In this document: in pieces, positions 25,650-37,024 of the stretch | Position numbering within the stretch: position 1 is the stretch's first letter | How the letters are laid out: the number at the start of each line of letters is the position of its first letter | DNA from: Patescibacteria group bacterium | GTDB lineage: Bacteria > Patescibacteriota > Patescibacteriia > UBA10025 > JAHIVO01 | Direction: 5' to 3' | Assembly (NCBI GenBank): GCA_028718605.1 | Contig: JAQULM010000001.1 | Span: 477,719-519,005 of the forward strand | DNA: 41,287 nucleotides | Translations under genes and position numbers: made by a program | The notes under the pieces: model-generated | Told to the model about the DNA's origin: nothing | The model's database searches: none | What the model saw: the letters and a program-made list of their open reading frames with translations, nothing else

Positions 25650-26681
25650 TTACACCTGAACGCTCTGCTTTTTAGTAAACAGCAAATGCATCCAGCGTAG
25701 GAATTTACTTTCGGGTTTCTGCTCTGTGAGCTTCAGAAACAAGAACCCCCATGCAATATACTGGAACGTCACGTACGCTGATCCGATGAAGGCAATCAGG
25801 ACGAACCAGACCAATACCCCGAGAATAAGCGCGACGGTAAAACCAGTACTTGAATTCATAATCAGGGAAGCAAGCGCAATAAGGATGAAAGGGATCGCCG
25901 TAATCCCCATAGCACATGCTATCAACAAACCAACAGCAAGCCCGGTGATTAAAACAATGATCGCCATTTCAATGCTCACGAGCCAATTGCGCCTGAAGAG
26001 GTCCCAACCGAGCTTGACTGAATCCCGCACTGGTTTGCCGATAATGACGATGTAGGCAATCGCATACTTTACGACGAATGACAGAATAACTGAAATGGGA
26101 ATAAACACAATAAATACGAGGACAATGAAAATGATGCCTCCCAATAAATTATTCTTTATCAGGAACCATGCGATCAGCGGAGTTCCCAATATGACTAATA
26201 CGCCGTATACCACGACTTTTACGACGATATTGATCAGCAATATCGAACCAAAATACTTATTGCCTACGCGGTACCCGTCCCCATACCGGATAGGTTCTCC
26301 GCCCTGGCTTTTTTTAGCAACATCAAACAGCGCCGCCTGTGAAACAACCGCGAGCCACAGCATTACCACTGCAATCACGCAGACCATCAGCAGAAACAGA
26401 ACTGCTTGGAGGGGATAAGCGGAAAAAAAGGCCTTCATATTTTCAAACACCTTCCACAGCAGCCCCTCCTGGTATATCGACTGGAAGCTCAGGATTTCGC
26501 GGGACCGTTCACCGATGTTTGTATAGTTTTTGAATAACGGCTCAAGTTCGCCGGTTGCACCAAGAAACGCGGCGAAAAAACCAAAAAACCATAAAAATTT
26601 ATTCTTCATGGTCACAGCATACGCTCGCCTGAGAACGTCTTGGTACACTGATGGTTGTGATGATGCTTTTTCACGCGGCAT
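25650..26681 (-). CDS. Multi-pass membrane protein of unknown function
   Basis: 343 aa with several hydrophobic segments; gene ends upstream of tRNA cluster. Confidence 0.8.
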   Translation of the reverse strand: MPREKASSQPSVYQDVLRRAYAVTMKNKFLWFFGFFAAFLGATGELEPLFKNYTNIGERSREILSFQSIYQEGLLWKVFENMKAFFSAYPLQAVLFLLMVCVIAVVMLWLAVVSQAALFDVAKKSQGGEPIRYGDGYRVGNKYFGSILLINIVVKVVVYGVLVILGTPLIAWFLIKNNLLGGIIFIVLVFIVFIPISVILSFVVKYAIAYIVIIGKPVRDSVKLGWDLFRRNWLVSIEMAIIVLITGLAVGLLIACAMGITAIPFILIALASLIMNSSTGFTVALILGVLVWFVLIAFIGSAYVTFQYIAWGFLFLKLTEQKPESKFLRWMHLLFTKKQSVQV

Positions 26682-26732
26682 ACTGCCCTCCGAAATTAGC
26701 TTACTTAGGTATCTCTATAATACCCTAAAAAG

Positions 26733-28577
26733 CTACGCGTGGCTACTCGTGGCGCCTTGTTTCTTAAAAATTGACTCAAATTCCGTCCGCTCGAGCGTTT
26801 CTTTCTTCATCAAGCGGTTGGCAATTTCGTCCAAATACGCCCGGTTTTTTTCAATAATACGCCGTGCAGTTTTGTGGGCATCGTCGATTAAGCGGTACAC
26901 CTCCTGGTCAATGACCTGCGCTGTTTTTTCGCTGTAATCACGCCGCTCATGTATCTCCTTACCGAGAAAAATAAGTTCTTCGCGATCACCGTACGTCCGA
27001 GAGCCGAGCTTCTCGCTCATGCCAAACTGCGTAACAATCTGCGCTGCGAGCTGTGTCGCCTGCTTCAAATCGCTCGATGGGCCAGTCGATGTATCGTGAA
27101 ATACGAGCTGCTCTGACACTTGGCCTGCCAAAAGGACGGCAAGTTCTTCTAAAAACTGAGTTTTTGTATGTATCCGACGATCCTCGGAGGGTACTTTTAA
27201 TGTATAGCCGCCAGCTCGGCCGCGTGAAATAATTGATATTTTATGAACGGGGTCCGTGTTCGGAAGCATATGCGCGACAAGCGCATGGCCTGCTTCGTGG
27301 TATGCGATTGTTTTCTTTTCCCGCTCTGACATGATCCGGCTTTTGCGTTCAGGCCCCAGCATAACCTTTTCGATGCTCTCCAGGCAATCCGCTTGAGTCA
27401 CCTGCTTGCGGTTCCTCCGTGCGGCGAGCAAAGCAGACTCGTTCAGCACATTCGCCAGATCAGCTCCAGAAAACCCCGGCGTCCGCTCCGCAACTTCACG
27501 AAGATTCACGTCCTGGGCAAATGGTTTCTTACGCGCATGGACTTTCAGGATATCCTCGCGGTCTTGGATGTCGGGATCATCGAGAATGACACGGCGGTCA
27601 AATCGGCCGGGGCGAAGCAGCGCAGGATCAAGAACGTCCGGCCTGTTCGTTGCGGCCATGACGATGACATTCGTTTCAGTTTCAAAACCATCCATCTCAA
27701 CGAGGATCTGGTTCAAGGTCTGTTCGCGCTCATCATGCGAACCGCCCAAGCCTGCACCCCGCTGGCGCCCGACGGCGTCAATTTCATCAACGAACACGAT
27801 GCATGGCGCCGCCCGTTTTGCGCGGCGAAATAAATCACGCACGCGCGACGCACCGACGCCGACAAACATCTCGACAAACTCAGACCCGGATATATGAAAA
27901 AAGGGGACATTCGCCTCACCAGCGACTGCCTTTGCCAGAAGTGTCTTGCCGGTGCCCGGTGAACCGATCAAAAGGACGCCTTTCGGTATACGCGCGCCGA
28001 GTGCAAGAAACTTCCCGGGAGTTTTCAAAAAATCAATAATTTCTTTCAATTCCTCTTTCGCTTCCTTGACGCCCGCAACATCATTAAATGTTACCCGGTC
28101 TCCCCGCCGCTGCGCGTGCTGCTCGCGGACATTGCTCTGCCCGAACGACATTGCCTTCGTGTTCGCGCCTTGCACCTGCCGCATCATAAACCAAAAGAAA
28201 AACCCAATGACGATGAGCGGAAGCAAGAATGGGAGGAGCGCACTCATCCAGAATGCGAATCCGGAATCCTCTTTCACGGTCACTTCAACTTTTTTAAGTT
28301 TTTCCGGGCTCACGCCATAATCCTTGACGAGCGAACTCATCGAATCGGCTGCCTCCTTCACAGAACGCAGTTTGGTGCCATCGTTCAATGTCACGGTCAG
28401 TTCGTTGCCGGAGATTTCAACTGTTTTCGCCTGCCCCTGGTCGATCTTGTCAACCACCACGCTAATGCCGACCGTTTCCGGTTCACCGGATGAGGTGTTG
28501 AACAAACTAAAAATCGCCATCACGGCAGCGCTTAACAGGAATATGATCAGGAAATTTTTAAATAGGTTTTTTCCCAT
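26733..28577 (-). CDS. ftsH: ATP-dependent zinc metalloprotease FtsH
   Basis: Walker [19 protein letters not shown], Walker [16 protein letters not shown], zinc site HEAGH; start MGKNLFKN likely. Confidence 0.96.
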   Translation of the reverse strand: MGKNLFKNFLIIFLLSAAVMAIFSLFNTSSGEPETVGISVVVDKIDQGQAKTVEISGNELTVTLNDGTKLRSVKEAADSMSSLVKDYGVSPEKLKKVEVTVKEDSGFAFWMSALLPFLLPLIVIGFFFWFMMRQVQGANTKAMSFGQSNVREQHAQRRGDRVTFNDVAGVKEAKEELKEIIDFLKTPGKFLALGARIPKGVLLIGSPGTGKTLLAKAVAGEANVPFFHISGSEFVEMFVGVGASRVRDLFRRAKRAAPCIVFVDEIDAVGRQRGAGLGGSHDEREQTLNQILVEMDGFETETNVIVMAATNRPDVLDPALLRPGRFDRRVILDDPDIQDREDILKVHARKKPFAQDVNLREVAERTPGFSGADLANVLNESALLAARRNRKQVTQADCLESIEKVMLGPERKSRIMSEREKKTIAYHEAGHALVAHMLPNTDPVHKISIISRGRAGGYTLKVPSEDRRIHTKTQFLEELAVLLAGQVSEQLVFHDTSTGPSSDLKQATQLAAQIVTQFGMSEKLGSRTYGDREELIFLGKEIHERRDYSEKTAQVIDQEVYRLIDDAHKTARRIIEKNRAYLDEIANRLMKKETLERTEFESIFKKQGATSSHA

Positions 28578-28692
28578 ACAGATGTTGGTCAGAACCATGG
28601 GGGCCCATATGAAGAGCCGCGTAGGTGCGGAGCCTTACTATTATACTGAAAAAAGCGTCCGGCGGCAAAACGTCCAAAACACACAGACCACC

Positions 28693-29901
28693 TTATGCTT
28701 GGGGCGCTTCCTCGACAGAGGTTTGCGACTCGCTGGTTTGCTCCGGCGTCTGGTCAGGTTCTGGCGCCCCTTCGTCTGGCTTTTTTGCCGCTTTCGCCGA
28801 TGCATTGACCGCTTTCATTGACAGGCCGAGGCGGTGGTTTTCCGGTTCAATCGAGAGAATTTTAAACTTATACGGCTCACCCATCTTCACAATCTCTGAC
28901 GGATCACTGATCCGGCGATCTGAGAGTTCGGAGATGTGGGCCAATCCATGGATATCTTCGTCGAGCTCAACGAAAACTCCGAAGTGGTTCATTTTTATCA
29001 CCCGGCCACGGATGACCTGTCCAACGTGATACCGCTCAAGGGCATTTTTCCAGGGATCTTCTTTCAGCGCCTTGATAGACAGGGAAATCTTCGACCCATC
29101 GATGCTGATTATCCGCGCTTTGACCATGTCTCCCACTTTGATATAATCGCGCGGGTCGTCGATCCGTTGCCACGCAAGCTCAGAAATATGCACGAGGCCT
29201 TCGAGATTCTTTCCGAACTCAATGAATGCCCCGAAATCAACAACACCCGTAACCCGTCCCTCGATGATATCGCCGACCGTATACTCTGAAATTTTCTCTT
29301 GCTGCTTCTCTTCCCACGCGGCTTTTTCCGAGACGATAAGCTTGCTATCAGCCTCGTCAACATCGATAATCTTGACTTTCAGCTCTTGGCCGATAAATTG
29401 AGTGAGTTTCTCTAAAATTTTACTCTTTTCGCCGCCCTCAACCCGCGGATAGTGCTCGACAGTAAGCTGCGAAACGGGGAGGAATCCGTCGATACGGCCA
29501 ACCTGGACCATGAGCCCCCCTTTGTTTGCCTCGGTGACCGTCACGCCGACAACATTGCCTTCCTTCATGAGCTTATCGAGGCTGTCCCATGCCTTTTGGT
29601 GCCCCGCTTGCCGGAACGAGAGCTCCATTTCTCCATTTTCATTCTCCATCTCAAGCACGGTCGCCTCGACGATATCGCCAACCTTTAGGTTGCTGTACGT
29701 GCCTGATTCGTCCGTGAGTTCCCTGCCGCGGACAACGCCTGTCGTCAAACCGTCAATGTCGAGGTGCGCCTCATTGCTAGAGACACTGATAACATTTGCT
29801 TTCACGACGTCATTCACCTTGGGAAGCATCGGCTGGTCGCTGCTCGAGAGAAGTTCTTCCATTTTTGAAGCCTTCGGGGCTTCGGTTTTTGTATCTGCCA
29901 T
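28693..29901 (-). CDS. rpsA: 30S ribosomal protein S1-like (S1 RNA-binding repeats)
   Basis: Tandem S1 domains, e.g. GDIIEGRVTGVVDFGAFIEFGKNLEGLVHISELAW and GQVIRGRVIKMNHFGVFVELDEDIHGLAHISELS. Confidence 0.93.
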   Translation of the reverse strand: MADTKTEAPKASKMEELLSSSDQPMLPKVNDVVKANVISVSSNEAHLDIDGLTTGVVRGRELTDESGTYSNLKVGDIVEATVLEMENENGEMELSFRQAGHQKAWDSLDKLMKEGNVVGVTVTEANKGGLMVQVGRIDGFLPVSQLTVEHYPRVEGGEKSKILEKLTQFIGQELKVKIIDVDEADSKLIVSEKAAWEEKQQEKISEYTVGDIIEGRVTGVVDFGAFIEFGKNLEGLVHISELAWQRIDDPRDYIKVGDMVKARIISIDGSKISLSIKALKEDPWKNALERYHVGQVIRGRVIKMNHFGVFVELDEDIHGLAHISELSDRRISDPSEIVKMGEPYKFKILSIEPENHRLGLSMKAVNASAKAAKKPDEGAPEPDQTPEQTSESQTSVEEAPQA

Positions 29902-30144
29902 ATGTTTGCTGCCAACAAAAAAAGTGGCTTAACCCGGGCACCGGTAAAAAACCGATACGCGAGCCCCGCGCCACCAGCCAGTAAACGCCGGTCAGGCACG
30001 AGATTAATTAGATATTCGCTTATTAATAGTTAGCCTGTTTATCCTACCCTACCGCCGTTTTTTTGGCAAGGGCTGCAGTGCTCAGCCCTACAGCGAGCGA
30101 GCTAATTGCTGTATACTAGAAGGAGAGCGTTACGGAATACCCCT

Positions 30145-31278
30145 ATGGCCCAGCGATACCTGCCAAAGATTAAGGTTGATACGGCGAAAACAATAGCAAA
30201 AGATCTCGTCGCGAACCGGTCGGGCGGGAAAATTAGCAATGAAAAATTTAAGCAGATCCTGAGGAAAGACCAGGACCTGCGTTCGTATTACTATAAACCA
30301 AAAAATACCAGCCTGACAAAATTCCAGACAAAAAAATTCATCGATAAGGTTGTCTCAACTGCGAAAACTACCCCAGGGCTGAAAGTAAGCCGGCTTGCCC
30401 AGAAACTCGGCTTCAAACCAGGCGCAACGCATGCGGCATCAGACACTATCCTCAATAAAGTATACCAGAAAGCAACCCAGACACAGCTCGACGCACAAAA
30501 GCCGACAGGGCCGTCGCCCGAAGACATCTCGCGCCAAAAACGCCGTGACCAGATGCTCAAAACGCTGCACAAACACGAACGGGCTGACGAAATCATGCAT
30601 GATAATAAACAACAGCAAGCACAGCAGCAACAATCGTCTTCCAAGGCCGGCGGAACAGCACCCGGCGTCCAAATACAGCATGGCGGAAGCAGCATTACGG
30701 GCACTTCTCAAGCAAATTCATCAATTTCGAACACTGGTGCGGCTCCTGCACGCCGTGCCGCTTCCAGCCGCCGTGCCGTCGCAACGGACGAACTCAAGAC
30801 GTTACTCATCCCTGTCTGCAACGCGACCCCCAATGCCCAAGGCCTGGAAAGTACGGTAGAAAAAATCAATAAACTCCTCCAGCAAATCCTCACAGTCGGG
30901 CACGGCCTCTCAGTACTCCCCCCAAGGGCTATCCACGATGCGCTTTATTCGCTCAGGCTCGATACGCCACCGCCACCCGATGATATGGGGACGATAGCAG
31001 CGCTCACTCATGCTGTTCAGGCAGACTGCGCAGTTATTGGTTCGGTCCAGCGTATCGGCCATATGACCAATGTATCGATCCGCCTCGTTAACGCGGAAAC
31101 GAAGAAATCCATTACACTCGCATCAATCCATGACACGACAGATGATACGTTTGAGCTGGAGCGAAAAATCCGTTGGCAGGTTGACCATGCACTATCGGAT
31201 ACCTCCTCCGCTGACAGCACGTCCGGATCAGGATCCTCCCTGCCGAGCGTCGACGATGCAATTGACCTGCCAATTTAA
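30145..31278 (+). CDS. Hypothetical protein with a C-terminal TolB-N/FlgO-like domain
   Basis: VQADCAVIGSVQRIGHMTNVSIRLVNAETKKSITLASIHDTTDDTFELERKIRWQVDHAL resembles FlgO/TolB-N-like domains; Q/S-rich linker; start MAQRYLPKIKV. Confidence 0.6.
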   Translation: MAQRYLPKIKVDTAKTIAKDLVANRSGGKISNEKFKQILRKDQDLRSYYYKPKNTSLTKFQTKKFIDKVVSTAKTTPGLKVSRLAQKLGFKPGATHAASDTILNKVYQKATQTQLDAQKPTGPSPEDISRQKRRDQMLKTLHKHERADEIMHDNKQQQAQQQQSSSKAGGTAPGVQIQHGGSSITGTSQANSSISNTGAAPARRAASSRRAVATDELKTLLIPVCNATPNAQGLESTVEKINKLLQQILTVGHGLSVLPPRAIHDALYSLRLDTPPPPDDMGTIAALTHAVQADCAVIGSVQRIGHMTNVSIRLVNAETKKSITLASIHDTTDDTFELERKIRWQVDHALSDTSSADSTSGSGSSLPSVDDAIDLPI

Positions 31279-31388
31279 AAAACAACGGAATCATAGCCCG
31301 GCACGCATACAGTATGGGCTCCATCAGCCTTTACGGCAGCTCTTTTCTGTGGTACGATAACCTCACTTTTTAGTTACAATGAACTCGT

Positions 31389-32024
31389 ATGTATATTACC
31401 TGGCTCGGGCAATCATGCTTTAAAATGCAGGGGAAAGACGCTGCAGTGGTCACGGATCCCTACTACCCTTCAACAGGCCTCCGCCTTCCGCGCTTGACCG
31501 CTGATATCCTCACCGTCAGCCATGCCCACGACGACCACAACAACATCCATGCCGTCAGCGGCAACCCCTTTACGATACAGTCTGCTGGCGAGTATGAAAT
31601 TAAAAAAATCGTTATCCGCGGCATTCCGACCTGGCACGATCCGAAAGAAGGGGCTGAACTTGGCCCGAATATTGTCTTCGCTTTTGAATTCGAGGATATC
31701 CGCATTGTCCATCTCGGTGACCTCGGGACCACGCTCGACGACAGCCAGCTCGAACAGCTCGGTGACGTCGACGTGCTGATGGTGCCGGTCGGTGGTACCT
31801 ATACGATGAATGGCAAACAAGCAGCCGAGCTCGTCAGCAATATTGAGCCGCGAATCGTTATCCCGATGCATTATAAAATTCCCCAATTGAAGATCAAACT
31901 CGATACAGCTGACGCATTCTGCAAGGAAATGGGCGTGAAACAAAATGGTACGGAGGAAAAACTCCGTATCACCAAAAAGGACCTCCCCGTGGATGAAACG
32001 AAAGTCGTCCTCCTGAGCGCATAA
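31389..32024 (+). CDS. MBL-fold metallo-hydrolase
   Basis: MYITWLGQSCFKMQGKDAAVVTDPY, SHAHDDHNN, HLGDLG, VIPMHYK. Confidence 0.93.
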   Translation: MYITWLGQSCFKMQGKDAAVVTDPYYPSTGLRLPRLTADILTVSHAHDDHNNIHAVSGNPFTIQSAGEYEIKKIVIRGIPTWHDPKEGAELGPNIVFAFEFEDIRIVHLGDLGTTLDDSQLEQLGDVDVLMVPVGGTYTMNGKQAAELVSNIEPRIVIPMHYKIPQLKIKLDTADAFCKEMGVKQNGTEEKLRITKKDLPVDETKVVLLSA

Positions 32025-32031
32025 ACACCCT

Positions 32032-32565
32032 ATGGCAACGATTGACGCAATCCGCCCGCCGCGCAAAGCCCCAAGAAAAAAACTTGGGACGATACGGCAA
32101 CTGCAAAGCAAACGGCCAGTAATAGCCGCTCCTGCACCTCGTGCCACTCAGCCCTTGCCGCCGGCCGTACAAGGTGATGGTAAAAAATACCGGGAACTAC
32201 ACCTGTGGCTCATTGTCGGCAGCATCATGGCAGTGATCATCGCGGGATGGCTTCTGCTTGCGGTGAACGGAAAACTTTTCAAGGATGGCGGCAGCTTCGG
32301 CCTCGAATCAATAGGCGGCAAGCTCACCAATCTCTGGGACACGATCCAGCAAGATATCCTGAAAATTAAAGAGAAAACATCAGTGCCATCCGGGACGACC
32401 ACCCTCACTCCCGAGCAGCAACGGATCAAAAATTTAGAAGACGCGATCTTCCCGCAGTTCTCAAACACGAATTCAAAAAACACCAATTCAGTAAATACAA
32501 ACTCAGCGAACACGAACTCAGTAAATTCGAACACTGCCCCAGTTTCCAATACAAACCAGCAGTAG
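32032..32565 (+). CDS. Hypothetical single-TM protein with Asn/Thr/Ser-rich C-terminal repeat
   Basis: LIVGSIMAVIIAGWLLLAV TM; tail NTNSKNTNSVNTNSANTNSVNSNTAPVSNTNQQ. Confidence 0.75.
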   Translation: MATIDAIRPPRKAPRKKLGTIRQLQSKRPVIAAPAPRATQPLPPAVQGDGKKYRELHLWLIVGSIMAVIIAGWLLLAVNGKLFKDGGSFGLESIGGKLTNLWDTIQQDILKIKEKTSVPSGTTTLTPEQQRIKNLEDAIFPQFSNTNSKNTNSVNTNSANTNSVNSNTAPVSNTNQQ

Positions 32566-32568
32566 CAT

Positions 32569-35070
32569 ATGCCGAAAACGAAAAACGACGGAAAGAAGCA
32601 ACCGGCTCCCGCCCAAACGAAAAACCAACCGATAATTGGCGTCATTGCGCAGCAGCCGATTATTAGCGAAATGCAGGACTCGTACCTCGACTACGCCATG
32701 TCGGTCATCATATCGCGGGCGCTGCCTGACGCCCGAGACGGCATGAAGCCCGTGCACCGGAGAATTCTGTACGCGATGTGGAGCATCGGACTTCGTTCTG
32801 GAGCGAAATTCAGAAAATCCGCGACCGTCGTCGGCGAAGTGCTTGGAAAATACCATCCGCACGGCGATTCTGCGGTGTATGATGCCATGGTCCGCATGGC
32901 ACAGGATTTTTCAATGCGGTACATGCTCGTTTCCGGCCAGGGAAATTTCGGTTCTGTAGATGGCGATGAAGCTGCGGCAATGCGCTATACCGAAGCAAAA
33001 CTTTCCCGGATCGCCGAGGAGCTTCTCGTTGATATTGAAAAAAATACTATTAACTTCATACCGAATTACGACGGTTCGCAGAAAGAGCCACAGACGCTTC
33101 CCGCCAAACTCCCGAACCTGCTCCTCAATGGCACGATGGGCATTGCGGTCGGCATGGCGACATCAATACCGCCCCACAACCTGTCGGAAATCATCGATGG
33201 CACCATGCTTCTCATTGACAATCCTGAAGCAACCGTCGCTGATTTGATGCAGCACGTGAAGGGCCCCGATTTCCCGACAGGCGGCATCATTTATAACAAG
33301 AAAGATATTGAACAGGCCTACGGCACTGGTAAGGGTTCGATCGTCATGCGGGGCAGGGCTGAAATCGTCGAGGAAAAAACCGGATACTTCCGGATCATCG
33401 TCACTGAAATTCCGTACCAGGTGAATAAATCGACGCTCATCGCCCATATTGCTTCCCTCGTGCAAGATAAGCGGATTGACGGGATCAAAGACCTCCGCGA
33501 CGAATCGGATAAAGACGGCGTCCGTATCGTTATTGAACTGAAAAAAGACGCATACCCGAAAAAAGTACTGAACCGGCTGTACAGCCTCACTGACCTCCAG
33601 ACGTCATTCCACGTGAACATGCTCGCACTCGTGGACGGAATACAACCTCGCGTCCTGAACCTCAAGATGGTCCTCGAAGAGTATATCAAACACCGCCTGG
33701 ACGTTGTCCGCCGCAGAACCCAGTACGACCTTGACCGGGCAAAAGAACGCGCGCATATCCTCGAGGGACTGAAAAAAGCAGTCGATAAAATCGATGCCGT
33801 CATCCGGGTCATCAAGGGATCGAAAGACAAAGAACAGGCGAAAGTGAACCTCATGAAGCGGTTCGGGTTCACCGAACGGCAAGCGATCGCGATCCTCGAA
33901 ATGAAGCTGTCGCAGCTTGCCAACCTCGAACGGCTGAAGATCCAGGCGGAACTGAAAGAAAAGCTCGCGCTCATCAAGGAACTTGAGGCAATACTCGGAT
34001 CGAAAAAGCGTATTTTCAGCGTCATCAAGAAAGAGCTCCAGGACCTGAAACAGCAGTTCGGCGATGAACGAAAAACCGAAGTGAACCCCGGTGCAATCGG
34101 TGAATTCACGCAAGAAGACCTGATCCCGAATGAGGCTACCGTAATTATGATTACCCACGATGGGTATATCAAGCGCGTTGCACCCGAAACGTTCAGAACC
34201 CAGAAACGGGGCGGCCGCGGCGTTATCGGCCTAACGACAAAAGAACAGGATGCCGTCGACCAGCTAATTACAACGACAACGCATGCCGACTTGTTGTTCT
34301 TCACGAGCAAGGGCCGTGTATTCCAGCTGAAAGCGTACGACGTGCCATCCGCATCGCGCACCGCGAAAGGGCAGGCAATCGTTAATTTCCTCCAGCTCGC
34401 ACCCAATGAAGGAATTTCATCGGTTATGTCGTTCGAAGAACTTGGCGATTTCAAATATCTTGTGATGGTCACTCAGAACGGGGTCATTAAGAAAGTAGAT
34501 ATCAAGGATTTTGAAACCGTACGGCGCTCCGGCTTGATCGCTGTTAAGCTCAGGAAAGACGACATGCTCGAATGGGTCAAACCCTCGACTGGCAAAGACG
34601 ACATCATCCTCGTCACGGTAAAAGGACAGTCAATCCGATTCAAGGAAAAACAGGTTCGCGCCATGGGCAGAAATGCCGCCGGCGTTCGGGCAATCCGCCT
34701 GAAAAGCGGAGACAAAGTCGCCGGCATGGACATGATCAACGATGGTAAAGTTGAACAGAATGAGCAGCTCCTCGTTGCCATGGAGAATGGATACGGCAAA
34801 CGAACGCCGCTCCGGAACTACCGCATTCAGAGCCGCGGCGGTACCGGCGTCAAGACCGCAAAAATAACGCCGAAGACCGGCCAGGTCGTGGCGTCGTTCA
34901 TCGTAAATGCGAAGCTTGAGCAAGAAGACCTCGTCATCATTTCAAACAAGGGGCAAGTTATCCGCCTGCCGCTGAAATCCGTGTCGGTCCTCGGCCGCGC
35001 CACGCAGGGCGTCCGCCTCATGCGGTTCTCAGAAACGAACGACAAGGTCGCGAGCGTGACGTTTGTCTAG
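32569..35070 (+). CDS. gyrA: DNA gyrase subunit A
   Basis: [33 protein letters not shown], catalytic RYTEAKL, GyrA box QKRGGRG. Confidence 0.95.
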   Translation: MPKTKNDGKKQPAPAQTKNQPIIGVIAQQPIISEMQDSYLDYAMSVIISRALPDARDGMKPVHRRILYAMWSIGLRSGAKFRKSATVVGEVLGKYHPHGDSAVYDAMVRMAQDFSMRYMLVSGQGNFGSVDGDEAAAMRYTEAKLSRIAEELLVDIEKNTINFIPNYDGSQKEPQTLPAKLPNLLLNGTMGIAVGMATSIPPHNLSEIIDGTMLLIDNPEATVADLMQHVKGPDFPTGGIIYNKKDIEQAYGTGKGSIVMRGRAEIVEEKTGYFRIIVTEIPYQVNKSTLIAHIASLVQDKRIDGIKDLRDESDKDGVRIVIELKKDAYPKKVLNRLYSLTDLQTSFHVNMLALVDGIQPRVLNLKMVLEEYIKHRLDVVRRRTQYDLDRAKERAHILEGLKKAVDKIDAVIRVIKGSKDKEQAKVNLMKRFGFTERQAIAILEMKLSQLANLERLKIQAELKEKLALIKELEAILGSKKRIFSVIKKELQDLKQQFGDERKTEVNPGAIGEFTQEDLIPNEATVIMITHDGYIKRVAPETFRTQKRGGRGVIGLTTKEQDAVDQLITTTTHADLLFFTSKGRVFQLKAYDVPSASRTAKGQAIVNFLQLAPNEGISSVMSFEELGDFKYLVMVTQNGVIKKVDIKDFETVRRSGLIAVKLRKDDMLEWVKPSTGKDDIILVTVKGQSIRFKEKQVRAMGRNAAGVRAIRLKSGDKVAGMDMINDGKVEQNEQLLVAMENGYGKRTPLRNYRIQSRGGTGVKTAKITPKTGQVVASFIVNAKLEQEDLVIISNKGQVIRLPLKSVSVLGRATQGVRLMRFSETNDKVASVTFV

Positions 35071-35093
35071 CGGCGAATTTATTAAATGGTTCC

Positions 35094-35133
35094 GAGCGCA
35101 CCCGTCCCTGGGTGCGCTTGTTTTCTTGTTTTT
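35094..35133 (+). terminator. gyrA terminator
   Basis: AGCGCACCC-gtccc-TGGGTGCGCT-TGTTTTCTTGTTTTT. Confidence 0.85.
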
Positions 35134-35136
35134 CAT

Positions 35137-35165
35137 TGACAACAGATAATAACAATTATACTATT
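35137..35165 (+). promoter_or_regulatory. purM promoter
   Basis: TTGACA-17 nt-TACTAT upstream of GAGGAG..ATG. Confidence 0.7.
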
Positions 35166-35212
35166 ACCTACCCAACAAAAAACGACAACCAAACAAACAT
35201 AGAGGAGTATTT

Positions 35213-36253
35213 ATGACAACCTACCAAGAAGCTGGTGTAAACATCAGCGAAGCAGACCGTACGGTACGGTTATTCACTGACCGAGTGGTTGCAACCTACG
35301 AAGGCGTCCCCGGCGCATCGGTACGGAAATTCGGGCAGTTCGCTGCTCTCGTGCACCTCGATGACATGCCGGAGCAGGACCTCGGTTTCAGCATGGACGG
35401 CATCGGGACCAAGCTTCTGATCGCCCTCAAACTGAACCGCTTCGACACCGTCGGTGAATGCCTGGTGTCCCACTGCATCAATGACCTGCTGACCGCGGGC
35501 GTACGTGCGCGTGTGCTGCTCGACTACGTCGCAACTGCCGGCCTTAAAGCGGAGATCGCGGCCGCGATCGTCTCGAGCATTGCCGACGCGTGCAAACGCC
35601 ACCACATCCTGCTCGTGGGTGGCGAGCTTGCTGAGATGCCACAGGTGTACATGGCGGGCACATACGATATGGTCGCGTGCGTCCAGGGCACGGTCAAACC
35701 CGATAGCGTCATCGACGGATCGCGCGTCGTGCCGGGGGACATGATTTACGCGCTTCCCTCGGACGGTCTCGGGTGCAATGGGTACTCGCTGATCCGAAAA
35801 GTGTTCGCGGACTTCAATCTGGACGACGACCACCCGCCGCTCGGCTGTACGTTCGGTACAGAATTTCTGAAGCCATCAAAGTGCTTCGCAGATGTCGTCT
35901 TCAACGCGCTTGCAGCTGGATGCGAAATCCACGGCATGGCGAACATAACCGGCGGTGGCGTACCGGGTAACCTCGTCCGTGTCCTTCCGCCGAATTGTCG
36001 CGCCGTTCTGCAGCAAGCTGAAATCGAGGGCAGAGTGCCAGAGATTATGCGCATGACGCAGCAGATAGGTGATGTGCCGTGGGATGACATGCTCCGGACA
36101 TTCAATATGGGTGTCGGATTCGCCGTCATCGTACCAGAAGTTTCCGTGGGAACGCTCGTTGAAGCAAGCGGCTACACCGCCTTCAAAATCGGGCAAATCG
36201 ATTCCGGGGATGATCCGAGGATAGTCTTCCAGGGAACCTGGGGATCATTCTGA
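35213..36253 (+). CDS. purM: Phosphoribosylformylglycinamidine cyclo-ligase
   Basis: YQEAGVNI, SMDGIGTKLLIA, CINDLLTAGVRARVLLDYVA, LVGGELAEMP, ITGGGVPGNLVRVLP. Confidence 0.96.
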   Translation: MTTYQEAGVNISEADRTVRLFTDRVVATYEGVPGASVRKFGQFAALVHLDDMPEQDLGFSMDGIGTKLLIALKLNRFDTVGECLVSHCINDLLTAGVRARVLLDYVATAGLKAEIAAAIVSSIADACKRHHILLVGGELAEMPQVYMAGTYDMVACVQGTVKPDSVIDGSRVVPGDMIYALPSDGLGCNGYSLIRKVFADFNLDDDHPPLGCTFGTEFLKPSKCFADVVFNALAAGCEIHGMANITGGGVPGNLVRVLPPNCRAVLQQAEIEGRVPEIMRMTQQIGDVPWDDMLRTFNMGVGFAVIVPEVSVGTLVEASGYTAFKIGQIDSGDDPRIVFQGTWGSF

Positions 36254-36277
36254 AAAAACATTATGCAATGGCCAGCA

Positions 36278-36308
36278 AAGGCAGGATGCCCCATCCTGCC
36301 TTCTTATT
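36278..36308 (+). terminator. purM terminator
   Basis: AAGGCAGGATG-ccc-CATCCTGCCTT-CTTATT. Confidence 0.8.
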
Positions 36309-36362
36309 ATATAAAAACAGGCTGCCGTCCAAACAAACGAACGAGACGGCAGCCCATACCCC

Positions 36363-36611
36363 TTACACCAATTGCGGAAATTCATACGGCAGGGCCGCAA
36401 GGCTCGTGCCGCAGTCAACGCAATTGTAGAGATCAAAGCTCTTAGCTTTAAATCCCTCAGGTACCTTCCAATGGGCTACAAAAACCAACCTCCTATGTCG
36501 GTGCTCTGACAACGCTCGCTGCGTGGCGAGGAATTCCTCGGCTTCCCGGAGCAAGAACTCTCGCATGCCGGGAACGTGGGCGAACGTTGCATAGGTTGGT
36601 CCAGATGCCAC
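36363..36611 (-). CDS. Small hypothetical protein (GTG start preferred)
   Basis: SD GGAGGG precedes GTG at 36611; upstream TTGACA-17-TAGGAT promoter; contains CVDC. Confidence 0.55.
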   Translation of the reverse strand: MASGPTYATFAHVPGMREFLLREAEEFLATQRALSEHRHRRLVFVAHWKVPEGFKAKSFDLYNCVDCGTSLAALPYEFPQLV

Positions 36612-36654
36612 GGTAGTACCCTCCATGTGGTGTTAAAGATTGGGGTAGCGTCTC

Positions 36655-36705
36655 ATCCTACCCCGGAAAGGGCGACTTGTCAAGTACGCACCCATACGCT
36701 ATACT
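36655..36705. promoter_or_regulatory. Divergent promoters with overlapping -35 elements
   Basis: Plus: TTGTCA (36677-36682)-17-TATACT (36700-36705). Minus: TTGACA (36678-36683)-17-TAGGAT (36655-36660). Confidence 0.7.
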
Positions 36706-36716
36706 GAAAACCATCT

Positions 36717-36953
36717 ATGAGTGTCCCATCAAAACGACGAACAAAACAACAGAAGCGCGAGCGTGCGTCCCACTTCGCACTGCGGAAGCAGACGTTTGCC
36801 GCTTGCCCGAAGTGCAAGAAGCCGTTTTTGTCGCACCGCGTTTGTGCTTTCTGCGGATACTACAAAGGGCAGGATATTCTTCTCATTGATACAAAAGCGG
36901 AGCGCAAGAAGAAGAAGCAGAAAAAGAAGGAAGACAGGGCGAAAAGCAAATAA
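36717..36953 (+). CDS. rpmF: 50S ribosomal protein L32
   Basis: [19 protein letters not shown]...[26 protein letters not shown]. Confidence 0.92.
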   Translation: MSVPSKRRTKQQKRERASHFALRKQTFAACPKCKKPFLSHRVCAFCGYYKGQDILLIDTKAERKKKKQKKKEDRAKSK

Positions 36954-37024
36954 AAGAACGGATGGCGCGCCCTCACCGAATACCAAGCGTGCCAACGGTA
37001 AAAAACGCGTTTTACAAAAAAAGC

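Noticed and set aside
33318-34472. 384-aa minus-strand ORF inside gyrA
   Set aside because: Ser/Arg-rich antisense shadow of a strongly recognised gyrA.
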